A stretch of DNA of 64,000 nt, taken from Parabacteroides distasonis ATCC 8503. Lineage in GTDB: Bacteria; Bacteroidota; Bacteroidia; Bacteroidales; Tannerellaceae. How positions within the stretch are numbered: position 1 is the first letter of the stretch; each line of letters begins with the position of its first letter. Location: NCBI RefSeq assembly GCF_000012845.1, contig NC_009615.1:1449501-1513500 (forward strand), written 5' to 3'. This document shows positions 18,345-26,126 of the stretch, piece by piece. The notes beneath the pieces are model-generated. The model was not told the DNA's origin and did no database searches. It saw only the letters and a program-made list of their open reading frames with translations. The position numbers and the translations under genes were made by a program.

Positions 18345-19603
18345 CGTCTGCCTCCTTTCCCTTTGTTGAAATTTTCTCTGCCAATCAGCCATACCAGCGA
18401 TATTTCCGCCTTAGTAGGGCCAAACCAGTGCCGTTCCTTGGTAGCCTGCCATACGTAACAGTTGTCTACGGGAGTATATTCGTAATAGGTTCCTCCCAAA
18501 TACCCGACGGCAATAGTAAAGTCAATATTCAACCTATATGCCACCGGCAGCGAATAACCGTATTCCACACCGGCGGAATAGTTCATTTTGTCCCAAAGCG
18601 TCCCTCCGGGTTTCCCCCCCATATAGCCTTTTCCTCCTGTCTCAAAATCATAAGTAAAAATCTGCCCGTATAGGCCCAGATGATGTCCGGTAAGAGGCTT
18701 TTCCTTGGCGGCTTTACCGAGCCATTTACGAATGACCATATCACCACCATAAGTCCTCCAATACCAGTGTCGCCGATCTGTTTTCCACCAGGCATACATC
18801 CAGTTGGCACCTACGCTCCAGTCTTTGCCAAGATAAAACTCCACACCGATATTCGGTACGAGCAATGCATCATACAACATATTTGTCTTCACAGCAAAAT
18901 ACAGGTTCCGTGGCTGCGGAGGCATATATGGGACAAAGGGTAGAGGTCCTGCCGGTTCGGGCTCGGGTACAGGCAGTTCAATGGGAGGCATTGACATAGG
19001 AGCGATAGGATTCCATACTTTCTTATACCATAGATACAACCGGGAGGCACGCAATTCCGGGAAATGTTTTTTATACATATACCAATAGGGCACTCCACCA
19101 CGCAGTTGCTGTATCCGCCGCAGCTGGTCACCTTTCGAAAGATCGTCATTTGCCGCATCCTCTGCCAGTTCATGCAATAAATGTAGCGTTTCTTTCCGGT
19201 ATGGCAGATTCCTGTCATCGCTCACAAGACGGATCAGACCATTCCAGTCTCTTCCGAGGAACACATTAGTTTTCAAAGAATCAGGTAATTCTCCATAGCG
19301 TGAAAGGTAATTGAACAACACATTGGCACGCTTTACTGACAAACGTCTATTCAGAGGGATACTACCTTCCGGGGATGCACCACCTACTACCTGAATACGT
19401 TTCAATTGATAAACGGAATCCGCATAGCTTGTCCGTAGACTGTCCGCAATCCGGTCTAACGCTTCTTTGTTATTTCTACGGGATGGTTCCAATACGGAAT
19501 ACCCTTGTCTGAAATAGATTTTTACCGAATCCTGTATCTCTTGTGCCTGAATGTGGCCTACATAAAATATCAGGAATACAAGTAAGATTTTTCTCGCTTT
19601 CAT
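18341..19603 (-). CDS. OmpA-like/DUF3575 outer-membrane protein, first gene of the fimbrial operon
   Basis: 420 residues with a cleavable signal peptide (ending GHIQA-QE). Residues 25-150 contain an OmpA-like fold with IYFRQGYSVLEPSRRNN and VVGGASPEGS...LSVKRANVLFNYL; residues 225-420 are a DUF3575 beta-barrel (LYFAVKTNMLYDALLVPNIGVEFYLG). It is the promoter-proximal gene and is translationally coupled to the next one. The gap of about 190 bp to the invertible segment acts as its leader when the switch is ON. It probably anchors or exports the fimbria at the outer membrane; the biochemical role is inferred. Confidence 0.75.
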   Translation of the reverse strand: MKARKILLVFLIFYVGHIQAQEIQDSVKIYFRQGYSVLEPSRRNNKEALDRIADSLRTSYADSVYQLKRIQVVGGASPEGSIPLNRRLSVKRANVLFNYLSRYGELPDSLKTNVFLGRDWNGLIRLVSDDRNLPYRKETLHLLHELAEDAANDDLSKGDQLRRIQQLRGGVPYWYMYKKHFPELRASRLYLWYKKVWNPIAPMSMPPIELPVPEPEPAGPLPFVPYMPPQPRNLYFAVKTNMLYDALLVPNIGVEFYLGKDWSVGANWMYAWWKTDRRHWYWRTYGGDMVIRKWLGKAAKEKPLTGHHLGLYGQIFTYDFETGGKGYMGGKPGGTLWDKMNYSAGVEYGYSLPVAYRLNIDFTIAVGYLGGTYYEYTPVDNCYVWQATKERHWFGPTKAEISLVWLIGRENFNKGKGGRR

Positions 19604-19795
19604 ATTGATTCCATATTTGTATATAATTTATCAATACATCTCTAGGAGAAAAAGCATCATTTGTTTATTTTGTGGAGAGTATATACTTCTATAAAAAACA
19701 TTATAGTATTTTACAAAATACCTTCAACTTCTTACAAGCAGCCTTCCCATGATTTAGGCATATTTACTCCACAATTCCCTATGGTAAATGTACCT
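19604..19795. other. Leader between the invertible segment and the fimbrial operon
   Basis: No gene. AT-rich sequence that would be the 5' leader of the operon when the promoter segment is flipped. No promoter directed at the operon was found here. Confidence 0.5.
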
Positions 19796-20004
19796 CTCTT
19801 CATAAGAGATGAGTAATACGATATATATGAACAAAATAGCCTGATAATAAGGGGCTTGATTTTTATTAGTTCCTGTTTGCTCAACAAATTGTTTTGCTGT
19901 TTCAAGAATCATTCCATTCTGTATTATCTTTTTTTGCTCATTTTTGTAATCGTTTTCAATATTTTATGTAATTTTGCGTCGCATTATTCATCTCTTATGA
20001 AGAG
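19796..20004. promoter_or_regulatory. Invertible promoter segment upstream of the fimbrial operon
   Basis: A perfect 17-bp inverted repeat, CTCTTCATAAGAGATGA at 19796-19812 with its complement at 19988-20004, with further agreement just inside (TAAT), brackets about 209 bp. Each repeat is itself a near-palindrome (CTCTT-CAT-AAGAG), as expected for a tyrosine-recombinase core site. The only good promoter inside points away from the operon. Confidence 0.82.
19943..19976 (+). promoter_or_regulatory. Promoter in the invertible segment, OFF orientation
   Basis: TTTG at 19943-19946 and TAATTTTG at 19969-19976, spacing 22 bp, on the plus strand. It reads towards the recombinase gene (antisense to it) and away from the fimbrial genes. 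Inversion would place it about 220 bp upstream of the first fimbrial ATG, in the right direction. Confidence 0.6.
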
Positions 20005-20102
20005 ACCATAATTTTTGCTCAACATTATTATCATCCTTAAACATTCCCATATCTAAGATCATTCCTTGAACAAGTATCCCTTATTTAGGATATTTCTTTT
20101 TT

Positions 20103-20127
20103 GTACCTCTCTTGAAAAGAGAGGTAC
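20103..20127. repeat. Third recombinase-site-like palindrome
   Basis: A perfect palindrome with 11-bp arms (GTACCTCTCTT) and a GAA spacer. The left arm and one base before it (TGTACCTCTCTT) are identical to the left invertible repeat with its flank at 19789. It is 14 bp beyond the stop of the recombinase gene at 20142, so it could be a third recombination or autoregulatory site. Confidence 0.6.
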
Positions 20128-20141
20128 ATTCGCCCAATATG

Positions 20142-21356
20142 CTACTCTCTGCACAAGGATTTTAGAATCAGACTGTTCGCTTTATCTATAGTGGCAGTAT
20201 CCAATGAGGCCAGATAGATCCTTGTAGTGGTTTCCGAGTCATGCCCCATACCTTCACTAATTACAGAGATCGGAATATTCTTACTCCGGGCTGCGCTGGC
20301 CCAGGAATGGCGCGCTACGTAATGAGTTAAAGGAACGGATAAGCCTAATTCTTTTCCTATAGTTTTCAAATGTCTGTTGATACGATGGGAGGCATTGATA
20401 TATTGTTTTCTCTCGTCTACACCTGATTTGACGATGATGGGGAGAAGATATGGAGACTCAGGAATATTGTAACGGTCCACGATCTCCTGCATACATGGCT
20501 CCCATTTTACAAAAAGTCGCTGCCCGGTTTTTTTCCGCCGGTATGTAAGGATACTGTTATCAAGATCCTTCTTCCTTAAGAATGCCATATCGACCATGGA
20601 CATCCCCCTTGTATAAAAACTGAAAAGCAGCATGTCCCTCGCAAATCTTTTAGCCGGATAAATTGACAGGTCCAACATTCGGAGCTGTTTCATCACACGC
20701 AGTGGAACGGCCCGCTTCGTTGTCCTCTCGACTCCCGTATAGACATATTTGAAGGGAAAACGCTGGGTGACGAGTTCCTTCTCTACGGCACGGTTGTAGG
20801 TCGCACGCAAAATACGCATGTAAAAGGATATCGTGTTCATGGAGATTTCTTTAGACTTCAGCCATGCTTCGTATGCAATTATCAGATCGAAATCCATATC
20901 CCTGAGCGGCACGTCCTTCCCACCCATAAATCGCATGAAACTGTTGAGCGCGGAGTTATAGGTCTCAACGGTTCGTACTTTTCCCAGATACTTCAGGCCA
21001 TTTATTACTTCCCGCATAAAAACAAGAAAGAAAAGCCCGCGATGCTCGCCGTGAAAGGCGGAAGTTACGCCATCGGCAGTGAAAGCACCTCCCTTCCGTT
21101 CCAAGACAGTGATGACATTCTCCAGCCGGTCAATATCTTCCGTTATTTTTTTATCTAATGACAAGAGATATTGTTGTCTGTCCTTATCCGGCGAAATGAT
21201 GACAATCCGGGAATGACGTTTATCCCACTCGGCAGGAAACAACTTATAGGAAGTGTTGATCTGTCTTGCCACACGCCCGTGAATCACTTGATAATAAACC
21301 GTTCCCTCTCTGCCATCCACAGAGGAAGGTCTGAATTTAATTTTTACTGTAGCCAT
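20142..21356 (-). CDS. Tyrosine recombinase, likely invertase of the fimbrial promoter
   Basis: 404 residues with all expected parts: arm-binding N-terminus (VKIKFRPSS), core-binding domain, ArgI in FYTRGMSMVDMAFL, YVARHSWASAARS, and GMGHDSETTTRIYLASLDT with the catalytic Tyr. It is clearly a paralogue of the protein encoded at 8769-9983 (same length, near-identical motif spacing). It sits immediately upstream of the invertible segment, which is the usual position for the dedicated invertase of a Bacteroidales surface operon. A missing or altered key residue was not seen. Confidence 0.85.
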   Translation of the reverse strand: MATVKIKFRPSSVDGREGTVYYQVIHGRVARQINTSYKLFPAEWDKRHSRIVIISPDKDRQQYLLSLDKKITEDIDRLENVITVLERKGGAFTADGVTSAFHGEHRGLFFLVFMREVINGLKYLGKVRTVETYNSALNSFMRFMGGKDVPLRDMDFDLIIAYEAWLKSKEISMNTISFYMRILRATYNRAVEKELVTQRFPFKYVYTGVERTTKRAVPLRVMKQLRMLDLSIYPAKRFARDMLLFSFYTRGMSMVDMAFLRKKDLDNSILTYRRKKTGQRLFVKWEPCMQEIVDRYNIPESPYLLPIIVKSGVDERKQYINASHRINRHLKTIGKELGLSVPLTHYVARHSWASAARSKNIPISVISEGMGHDSETTTRIYLASLDTATIDKANSLILKSLCRE

Positions 21357-21740
21357 AAACTCTCTGATTTAAAATTTTACAGGATGCAAAATTATCAGAT
21401 ACAATCACTTGCCTGTTTACGCAAAACATTGTATTTCAGAGAATAAGAATCTTATGATGACTAAATATAAAAAAGGGGGATGTAATGCCGCTTTTTGCCG
21501 GAAGGAAAGTGCTTTACTCATTGGATAGGGGAGACGTGAAATCAGCCCTCCTTCGTCCATAGCAGGTTTTGAGATATTTATGCGGCGGGAAATACTTGCT
21601 TTTATCGCTGGCTAAATGTATATTTGCAGCGTTAAAATCGTTCTTTGATTAATGCAAAAGAAAACTGAATATAGTAATTCGCTCGTTTCTAAATCGTTAC
21701 CTATAAATAGAATAGTATATTATAAATAGCTGTTTATTAG
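21357..21740. other. Intergenic region with an orphan promoter
   Basis: No gene seen. It contains the plus-strand promoter at 21595-21626; the sequence beyond it ends at the abrupt 3' end of the truncated integrase. The segment probably contains a deletion junction. Confidence 0.4.
21595..21626 (+). promoter_or_regulatory. Orphan Bacteroidetes-type promoter
   Basis: CTTG at 21595-21598, exactly 20 bp, then TATATTTG at 21619-21626. No plus-strand gene follows; about 110 bp downstream lies the 3' end of the minus-strand truncated integrase. It may belong to a gene lost by deletion, or make an antisense RNA. Confidence 0.5.
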
Positions 21741-22826
21741 TTAGATATAAATTTTACTATGTTTCCTTACGTGCGTGCTCAGTGGTTTATTGATACCGCA
21801 TATGTCAGCGATCTCTTTCAAATAACTGTTCATCCGCTGGTTACTGGGTACCGGCAAGACCACTCCTTTTTTCAGGCATTCCGGATGTGTCTTGTACTTC
21901 TCCAAAATCATCCGTGGAATGTCCAACAGTGGAATGTCACACATGTTGTCCGTCTTTTCCCGGGCTTTTCTTATCCAGTACTCGCCATTGACATCCTTTA
22001 TTATGTGTTCATATCGCAAGTGCTGTACATCGGTAAAGGCTAGCCCGGTCAGCGCACAAAACACGAATATGTCCCTGACCGTTTGCAGGCGGGGAATGGT
22101 GAATTCCTTTTTCAGAAGTATGTTCAATTCCTCTTCCGTAAGGAACGCCCGGTTCGTTTTTGTTTGTTTAAAATGAATCTCCAGAAAAGGATCGTTCGTT
22201 ATCCATTTGTTCACAAGCGCCATTTTTATTATCTTCTTGAAGTTTTTCAGATATTTTACCGTGGCATTCTGGGCACATGATTTTTCTGTTTTTATATAGT
22301 GCTCAAACCGGGCGATGAACTCATGGTTTATCTCTTTCAAAGGTATATCGTTAATCCTGTATTCCTTTTGCAGCAGTTCACCCAGATACTTCGCGGTCCG
22401 TTCATAGCGCAGGACAGTCCCGGCGACATAATCCTTGCCCATCAACTCCCTGTACTTTCGGTTATGTTCCCGGAAAACCTCCAGTAGCATCTTCGGAGAG
22501 TCCCCCTCCCCGTAATAACGTCTTTTTAAGACATCGGCCGTGATCGGCTTCCCGTCCTGCTCCAGTTCCCTGTGGATCTGTAAAACTTTCATACGGACCG
22601 TATCCAGATAATGGTTCAACTCCATAGATTTCCTTTCCTTACCTATGGCACATTCCTTTTGGGAATTCCACTTGGAAATGTCCACGCTTCTTTTAATCTG
22701 TATCTCGGCCCGTTGCCCGTTAACCGTTATACGCATACAAATGGGTGCCTCTCCGTTTTTTAGGAGTTTAGACTTCTTGATGAAGAAAAGAATCGTAAAG
22801 TAGTTTCTCTGCATAGCCATACTCAA
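21741..22826 (-). pseudogene. Tyrosine integrase adjacent to tRNA-Lys, C-terminally truncated
   Basis: 361 residues. Arm-binding domain (ITVNGQRAEIQIKRSVDIS), core-binding domain, and the start of the catalytic domain (VFCALTGLAFTDVQHL, with Ala in place of the usual Arg of TGLRF) end at LSTHVRKHSKIYI. The second catalytic Arg box is broken at THV and the C-terminal 60-70 residues with the tyrosine are gone. It lies 233 bp from the tRNA on the same strand, the normal place of an integrase that uses the tRNA 3' end. It is most likely the inactivated integrase of the whole element. Confidence 0.78.
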
Positions 22827-23002
22827 AAAAATGATGTTACAAAATTAATTTTTACGAGTCGGTTTCGAACCACGCAAAATTCGGAAAATCAATGAAATAT
22901 GATCTAATTCGGTGGACTTTTTCAGGTAGATGTCAAGTCCACCTATTTCACCTGTGATCATCACTGTTTTTTGCGGTGAAATGCAGTATTTGGGGAAAAT
23001 AA

Positions 23003-23035
23003 AAATCCCTGATAATGTCTGATTATCAGGGATTT
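23003..23035 (-). terminator. Terminator of tRNA-Lys
   Basis: A perfect 14-bp stem (AAATCCCTGATAAT at 23003-23016 and its complement at 23022-23035), 5-nt loop, followed on the minus strand by TTTTTATTTT. Confidence 0.8.
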
Positions 23036-23058
23036 GCTTGATTTTTCTTTTGTTTTCA

Positions 23059-23072
23059 GTGATCCGCCTGGG
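23059..23072 (-). repeat. Attachment-site repeat within tRNA-Lys
   Basis: GTGATCCGCCTGGG: the tRNA 3' end (T-stem arm, acceptor strand, discriminator) plus one flanking base, identical to 4796-4809. Integration at this end kept the tRNA intact. Confidence 0.75.
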
Positions 23073-23132
23073 GCTCGAACCCAGGACCCCAACATTAAAA
23101 GTGTTGTGCTCTACCAGCTGAGCTAGCGAATC
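23060..23132 (-). tRNA. tRNA-Lys (anticodon UUU)
   Basis: 73 nt, cloverleaf complete: acceptor GATTCGC paired with GCGGATC (one T-G pair), D arm GCTC...GAGC, anticodon arm CAACA-CTTTTAA-TGTTG with anticodon TTT, variable loop GGGTC, T arm CTGGG-TTCGAGC-CCCAG, discriminator A. CCA is not encoded. Confidence 0.96.
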
Positions 23133-23282
23133 ATCCTGTGCGTTACTTTTGTAATGCGAGTGCAAAGATAGGGGGTTTTATTTTATTATACAAATTTCAA
23201 GAGGGGTAAATTTTAGTTTTTTCATGGGGAGCAAACGCAAGAAACAAGATATAAGCACTTTACATCACGTATTACATCATGC

Positions 23283-23523
23283 ATAAACCGGTTACATATC
23301 TTCACGAGACGAAGACGAACCACAATCCTAAATCGTTAGGATCACACAACCTAAAGCCACATGATCGCACAGTCCTAACCACAACGCCGCACAACCTCTC
23401 CTACCCTTCATTTATGATAACGCTAAAACTCAACTTCCGAGGAATAGCATATCTACCGGCTTCTTGCACAAGAGAATTGAACCGAGTAATCTCCACACGC
23501 CAAACTTGGCAATCGGTAGATAT
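23283..23523. other. Gene-free region with stable inverted repeats upstream of ettA
   Basis: No gene is convincing in 23133-23546. Two inverted repeats stand out: ATCCTAA-ATCG-TTAGGAT at 23325-23342, and ATATCTACCG at 23449-23458 with its exact complement at 23514-23523 enclosing a further GCCAA/TTGGC pair. A structured RNA is possible; no promoter for it was identified. Confidence 0.3.
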
Positions 23524-23546
23524 CTGATACCTATGATCTTTGTTAA

Positions 23547-23578
23547 TTTGTAAAATAAAAGATATTTACGTAGATTTG
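23547..23578 (+). promoter_or_regulatory. Promoter of ettA
   Basis: TTTG at 23547-23550, exactly 20 bp, TAGATTTG at 23571-23578: a textbook Bacteroidetes primary-sigma promoter, about 48 bp ahead of the ATG. Confidence 0.75.
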
Positions 23579-23626
23579 TACACCATTATTTTAAGTTAAG
23601 GAACCAATTAACACACAAAAAATTAT

Positions 23627-25315
23627 ATGGCAGACGATAAGAAGATTATTTTCTCGATGGTAGGCGTGAACAAGATCTTTCCGCCTCAAAAACAGGTTTT
23701 AAAGAATATATATCTGTCCTTTTTCTATGGGGCGAAGATCGGAATCATCGGATTGAATGGTTCCGGTAAATCTACGTTGCTGAAGATTATCGCCGGTATC
23801 GATAAGGATTATCAGGGAGAGGTGGTCTTCTCCCCCGGGTATTCCGTAGGGTATCTGGAGCAGGATCCTAAGTTGGAGCCGGGCAAGACCGTGAAGGAGA
23901 TCGTGCAGGAAGGCGTGCAGGAGATCGTGGACACCTTGAAAGAATATGAGGAGGTGAACGAGCGATTCGGCGATCCGGAGGTGCTGGAAGATCCGGATAA
24001 GATGGATGCCTTGATCAACCGTCAGGCGGAGTTGCAGGACAAGATCGACGCTACGGACGCATGGAACCTCGACAGCCGTCTGGAACGTGCCATGGACGCT
24101 TTGCGTTGTCCGCCGGAGGATCAGGTGGTGGATACGTTGTCCGGAGGCGAGCGTCGCCGGGTGGCCCTTTGCCGATTGCTGCTCCAGCAGCCGGACGTAT
24201 TGCTGTTGGATGAGCCGACCAACCACTTGGACGCCGAGTCGATCGACTGGCTGGAGCAACATCTGCAACAATATGCCGGTACCGTTATCTGCATCACGCA
24301 CGACCGTTACTTCCTAGACCACGTGGCCGGATGGATCCTTGAGCTGGATCGTGGCGAGGGTATCCCTTGGAAGGGTAATTACTCCTCTTGGCTAGACCAG
24401 AAGACGAAGCGTATGGCTCAAGAAGAGAAGCAAGTCAGCAAGCGCCGTAAGACCTTGGAGCGTGAGCTGGAATGGATCAATATGGCGCCGAAGGCCCGTC
24501 ACGCCAAGGGTAAGGCACGTCTGAACTCGTACGAGGCCCTCTTGAACGAGGACCAGAAGGAGCGTGAGGCTAAGCTGGAGATCTTCATCCCGAACGGCCC
24601 TCGCTTGGGCAATAAGGTGATCGAGGCACAGCACGTGGCGAAGGCGTTCGGCGATAAGCTGCTGTTCGATGATTTGAATTTCATGCTTCCCCCGAATGGT
24701 ATCGTGGGAGTCATCGGGCCAAACGGTGCCGGTAAGACGACCTTATTCAAGATGATCATGGGCATGGAAAGCATCGACAAGGGGACCTTCGAGGTGGGCG
24801 AGACCGTACAAGTAGGTTACGCCGACCAGACCCATAAGGATATAGACCCGAAAAAGACCGTTTACCAAGTCGTATCCGGCGGACAAGAATTCATCCGTAT
24901 GGGCGGCAAGGAGGTGAACGCACGCGCTTACCTGTCTAAATTCAATTTCGCAGGAGCGGATCAAGAGAAGCTATGCGGCGTACTCTCCGGAGGAGAGCGT
25001 AACCGCCTGCATCTGGCGCTGACGCTGAAAGCGGACGCAAACGTATTGCTGCTCGACGAGCCGACCAACGATATCGACGTGAACACGCTACGTGCCTTGG
25101 AGGAGGGGCTGGAGAACTTCGCCGGTTGCGCCGTCGTCGTCTCTCACGACCGTTGGTTCTTGGACCGTATCTGTACGCATATCCTGTCGTTCGAGGGTGA
25201 TTCCAACGTGGTCTTCTACGAAGGGACCTATTCCGAATACGAGGAATACAAACGTAAGACCTTGGGCGACGCCGAGCCGAAACGGGTACGCTATCGCAAA
25301 CTAATCGTTGATTAA
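23627..25315 (+). CDS. ettA: ABC-F ATPase, energy-dependent translational throttle protein EttA
   Basis: 562 residues, the EttA length (about 555). Two ABC domains in tandem: Walker A GLNGSGKST (about 44-52), signature LSGGERRRV, Walker B LLLDEPTNHLD; then GPNGAGKTT, LSGGERNRL and LLLDEPTNDID. Between them is the charged linker with the RKTLERELEWI stretch that contacts the P-site tRNA. No membrane segments. EttA binds the ribosomal E site and gates the first elongation step according to ATP/ADP ratio. It has its own promoter; the DUF1080 gene follows after 26 bp. Confidence 0.93.
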   Translation: MADDKKIIFSMVGVNKIFPPQKQVLKNIYLSFFYGAKIGIIGLNGSGKSTLLKIIAGIDKDYQGEVVFSPGYSVGYLEQDPKLEPGKTVKEIVQEGVQEIVDTLKEYEEVNERFGDPEVLEDPDKMDALINRQAELQDKIDATDAWNLDSRLERAMDALRCPPEDQVVDTLSGGERRRVALCRLLLQQPDVLLLDEPTNHLDAESIDWLEQHLQQYAGTVICITHDRYFLDHVAGWILELDRGEGIPWKGNYSSWLDQKTKRMAQEEKQVSKRRKTLERELEWINMAPKARHAKGKARLNSYEALLNEDQKEREAKLEIFIPNGPRLGNKVIEAQHVAKAFGDKLLFDDLNFMLPPNGIVGVIGPNGAGKTTLFKMIMGMESIDKGTFEVGETVQVGYADQTHKDIDPKKTVYQVVSGGQEFIRMGGKEVNARAYLSKFNFAGADQEKLCGVLSGGERNRLHLALTLKADANVLLLDEPTNDIDVNTLRALEEGLENFAGCAVVVSHDRWFLDRICTHILSFEGDSNVVFYEGTYSEYEEYKRKTLGDAEPKRVRYRKLIVD

Positions 25316-25341
25316 TCATACTATAAATAGAGTTTAATGCC

Positions 25342-25995
25342 ATGAAAAAAAGAATGCTATCTTTGGCTGTATTAGCCGCTTCCCTCTTCTGTTTCTCCAA
25401 TGGGGCGAACGCACAGAAGACCGAGAAACTGTTCAACGGGAAAGACCTGTCTAACTGGAATTTCGTAGTCGACAAAAACTCCGTCCCCGCCGATCAGGTC
25501 TATTCCGTACGCGACGGTAAGATCTTCATCACCGGCCAGCCTTTCGGCTATATGTACACCAAGGAGAAATACAGCGACTATAAATTGCACGTGGAATGGC
25601 GTTGGCCGAATGGGGATTCCAACGCGAACAGCGGCATCTTCCTGCATATCGCAGACCTAAAGAACCCCTTCCCGAACGGGATCGAGTGTAATCTGCAAGC
25701 CGGGAGGGCCGGATTGTTCGTACTGCTGGGAGGCTCCGACCTTGTCGAGTACCAGCAACGCCCGGGAGAGGAACGTCCCTTCTTCCCTGTCGTAAAGAAC
25801 GTGAACCCGTCCAGCGAGAAGCCCGCCGGAGAGTGGAACGAGGCGAACATCTTCGTGAAAGACGGCGTCATCACCGTTTACATCAACGGCGTATACCAGA
25901 ACACCGGAACCAACAAGGTGAAGGAAGGCCATATCGGGCTACAGAGCGAGGGTAAGGAGGTTGAGTTCAGAAACGTAACCCTCACCAAGTGGTAA
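25342..25995 (+). CDS. DUF1080 (3-keto-disaccharide hydrolase-like) secreted protein
   Basis: 217 residues with a signal peptide (ending GANA-QK). The mature part is one DUF1080 jelly roll of the LamG type: KLFNGKDLSNWNF, the GQPFGYMYTKEKYSDY segment, GDSNANSGIFLHI, GIECNLQ and NEANIFVKDGVITVYINGV. Family members bind or hydrolyse glycans; some are 3-keto-glycoside hydrolases. Located 26 bp after ettA with no terminator between, so possibly co-transcribed. The substrate is not evident. Confidence 0.85.
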   Translation: MKKRMLSLAVLAASLFCFSNGANAQKTEKLFNGKDLSNWNFVVDKNSVPADQVYSVRDGKIFITGQPFGYMYTKEKYSDYKLHVEWRWPNGDSNANSGIFLHIADLKNPFPNGIECNLQAGRAGLFVLLGGSDLVEYQQRPGEERPFFPVVKNVNPSSEKPAGEWNEANIFVKDGVITVYINGVYQNTGTNKVKEGHIGLQSEGKEVEFRNVTLTKW

Positions 25996-26126
25996 GCGGA
26001 GCCGTTTCCGGCGCATCTGTAATAATTAAACGGAATCTTTTAAATAGTATTAAAATAATATAGTACATTCGCGAGGATTCCTTTTCAATGAGGAACATAT
26101 CATTGCAATAACCAATTTAAGAGGTA

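Larger units (their letters stand above)
4796..23072. mobile_element. Degenerate integrated element in tRNA-Lys carrying fimbriae
   Basis: About 18.3 kb lies between two direct copies of the tRNA-Lys 3' end. The cargo fits a mobilizable or conjugative Bacteroidales element that has decayed. It holds a relaxase (6733-7653), two truncated integrases (7710-8312 and, next to the tRNA, 21741-22826), a mobilization-gene remnant, and a fimbrial operon with its own recombinases. The integrase beside the tRNA has lost its catalytic C-terminus, so the element should no longer excise by itself. The boundaries are seen in the sequence; the mobility history is inferred. Confidence 0.7.

Noticed and set aside
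22845..23165. A 106-codon minus-strand open frame
   Set aside because: It reads through the tRNA-Lys gene and gives the well-known false peptide LAQLVEH...GVLGSSP; not a protein.
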